Of a stretch of 64,000 nt of DNA, positions 63,631-64,000 are shown one piece after another. The notes under the pieces were generated by a model. That model was not told the origin of the DNA. It saw nothing but the letters and a program-made list of their open reading frames with translations, and searched no databases. Each line of letters starts with the position of its first letter. Within the stretch, counting starts at the first letter, position 1. The position numbers were made by a program, and so were the translations under genes. Source of the stretch: Vulcanimicrobiota bacterium (GTDB taxonomy: Bacteria > Vulcanimicrobiota > Xenobia > Xenobiales > JADMJV01); assembly GCA_019637395.1 (NCBI GenBank), contig JAHBVR010000007.1, forward strand, positions 248,001-312,000, read 5' to 3'.

Positions 63631-64000
63631 GCCCAGGTGCGGGCGCGCGCCGCCCACTCCACCATCTCCATACTGGGCTCCTCGCCGAACTCCGCACGCA
63701 CTCTGCGCGAAACGACGTCGAAAGTGCGCAGGGCCTCTTCGGACCGGCCTAACTGGCAGAGGGCGCGGATGCGGTGCAGGGCGGCGGCCTGGTTGGCCGA
63801 GTCTCGCTCCAGCAAGCGCTGACTCCACTCGGAAAGACGTATCCAGGATTCCTGCTCGGTGGCACGCGCGCAGCCCTTGAAGAGGGCTTCGGCTAGCTGG
63901 ATCTCCAGGGATTCGCGGCGCTCCAGGGCCCAATCCATATAGCAGCCTTCCAGATAGACCCCCTCGGTCAGAGCCACGATCGAGGACATTTGCTTCTGCC
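63627..64000 (-). CDS. BTAD-type transcriptional regulator, C-terminal fragment
   Basis: The reading frame is open through the window edge, so this is the 3' part of a larger gene on the minus strand. The visible part has the TPR-like bacterial transcriptional activator domain: YLEGCYMDWALERRESLEIQ, then repeated helices ending with LCQLGRSEEALRTFDVVSRR and LGEEPS-like (here FGEEPSMEMVEW). An N-terminal winged helix is expected beyond the window. The ATG at 63989 is probably internal. Its stop overlaps the convergent YrdC-like gene by 4 bp. Confidence 0.8.
   Translation of the reverse strand, partial: QKQMSSIVALTEGVYLEGCYMDWALERRESLEIQLAEALFKGCARATEQESWIRLSEWSQRLLERDSANQAAALHRIRALCQLGRSEEALRTFDVVSRRVRAEFGEEPSMEMVEWAARARTWA

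Overview
The window is about 64 kb of GC-rich, densely coded bacterial chromosome. It holds roughly 60 protein genes, one initiator tRNA, an L10 leader with a consensus sigma-70-type promoter, and very little mobile DNA: one decayed Rpn-family gene and a few short repeats. No rRNA, CRISPR array, prophage or complete insertion sequence is visible. The sequence alone does not fix the taxon. A Tat-exported sulfatase, lipoproteins, the pyrH-frr-uppS-cdsA-dxr-rseP order and Ser/Thr kinase, PP2C and CHASE2-cyclase signalling suggest a free-living heterotroph, probably diderm and from a poorly sampled phylum. Phylum placement is inference only.

Layout. 1-6.4 kb: end of an MgtE-type transporter, small proteins, acetyl-CoA synthetase, a membrane Ser/Thr kinase, Nudix hydrolase, thioredoxin and a DUF3592-like protein. 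6.4-7.7 kb, minus: rplJ-rplL behind an L10 leader. 7.7-13.1 kb: an FmdB-like zinc ribbon, a possible lipid-binding protein, a FecR/CHASE2-cyclase pair and a PP2C phosphatase. 13.1-19.6 kb, minus: HPt protein, thrB, tilS, an HPRT-like gene, ftsH, a small membrane protein, canonical hpt and a coiled-coil zinc ribbon. 19.6-31.6 kb, plus: a MocR regulator, then an overlapping run of GH130 phosphorylase, a five-gene oligopeptide-type ABC importer, a small tyrosine phosphatase, glutamate formimidoyltransferase, imidazolonepropionase, a PsuG-like protein and a Nif3-like protein. ahcY and its terminator follow.

33-40 kb is looser: an acyltransferase, a gene-poor stretch, a Tat sulfatase, an aldo/keto reductase and old yellow enzyme pair behind a perfect 12-2-12 palindrome, the Rpn-family pseudogene and an ArsR regulator. 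40.2-45.0 kb is one 1584-residue gene whose N-terminus resembles a degenerate M48 peptidase and whose C-terminus resembles an ABC1/UbiB kinase. 45-49.7 kb has an HTTM protein with its divergent partner, a response regulator fused to a degenerate kinase, and a PMT-type glycosyltransferase. 49.7-56.8 kb holds small zinc-finger membrane proteins, tRNA-fMet, a beta-propeller, glycerol kinase, an orphan ABC ATPase and an anthrax-lethal-factor-like metalloprotease behind a small gene.

56.8-63.6 kb is a housekeeping operon: pyrH, frr, a PASTA-like small gene, uppS, cdsA, dxr, an enlarged rseP and a degenerate YrdC-like gene. A large imperfect inverted repeat lies between dxr and rseP. The window ends in a truncated BTAD-type regulator.

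The most unusual features are the apparent kinase-like degenerations (the 1584-residue fusion and the receiver-pseudokinase), the HPRT paralogue without its catalytic Asp in the tilS-ftsH slot, the lethal-factor-like protease pair, and the long inverted repeat before rseP. Translational coupling is common, and several genes start with TTG inside a TTGA overlap.
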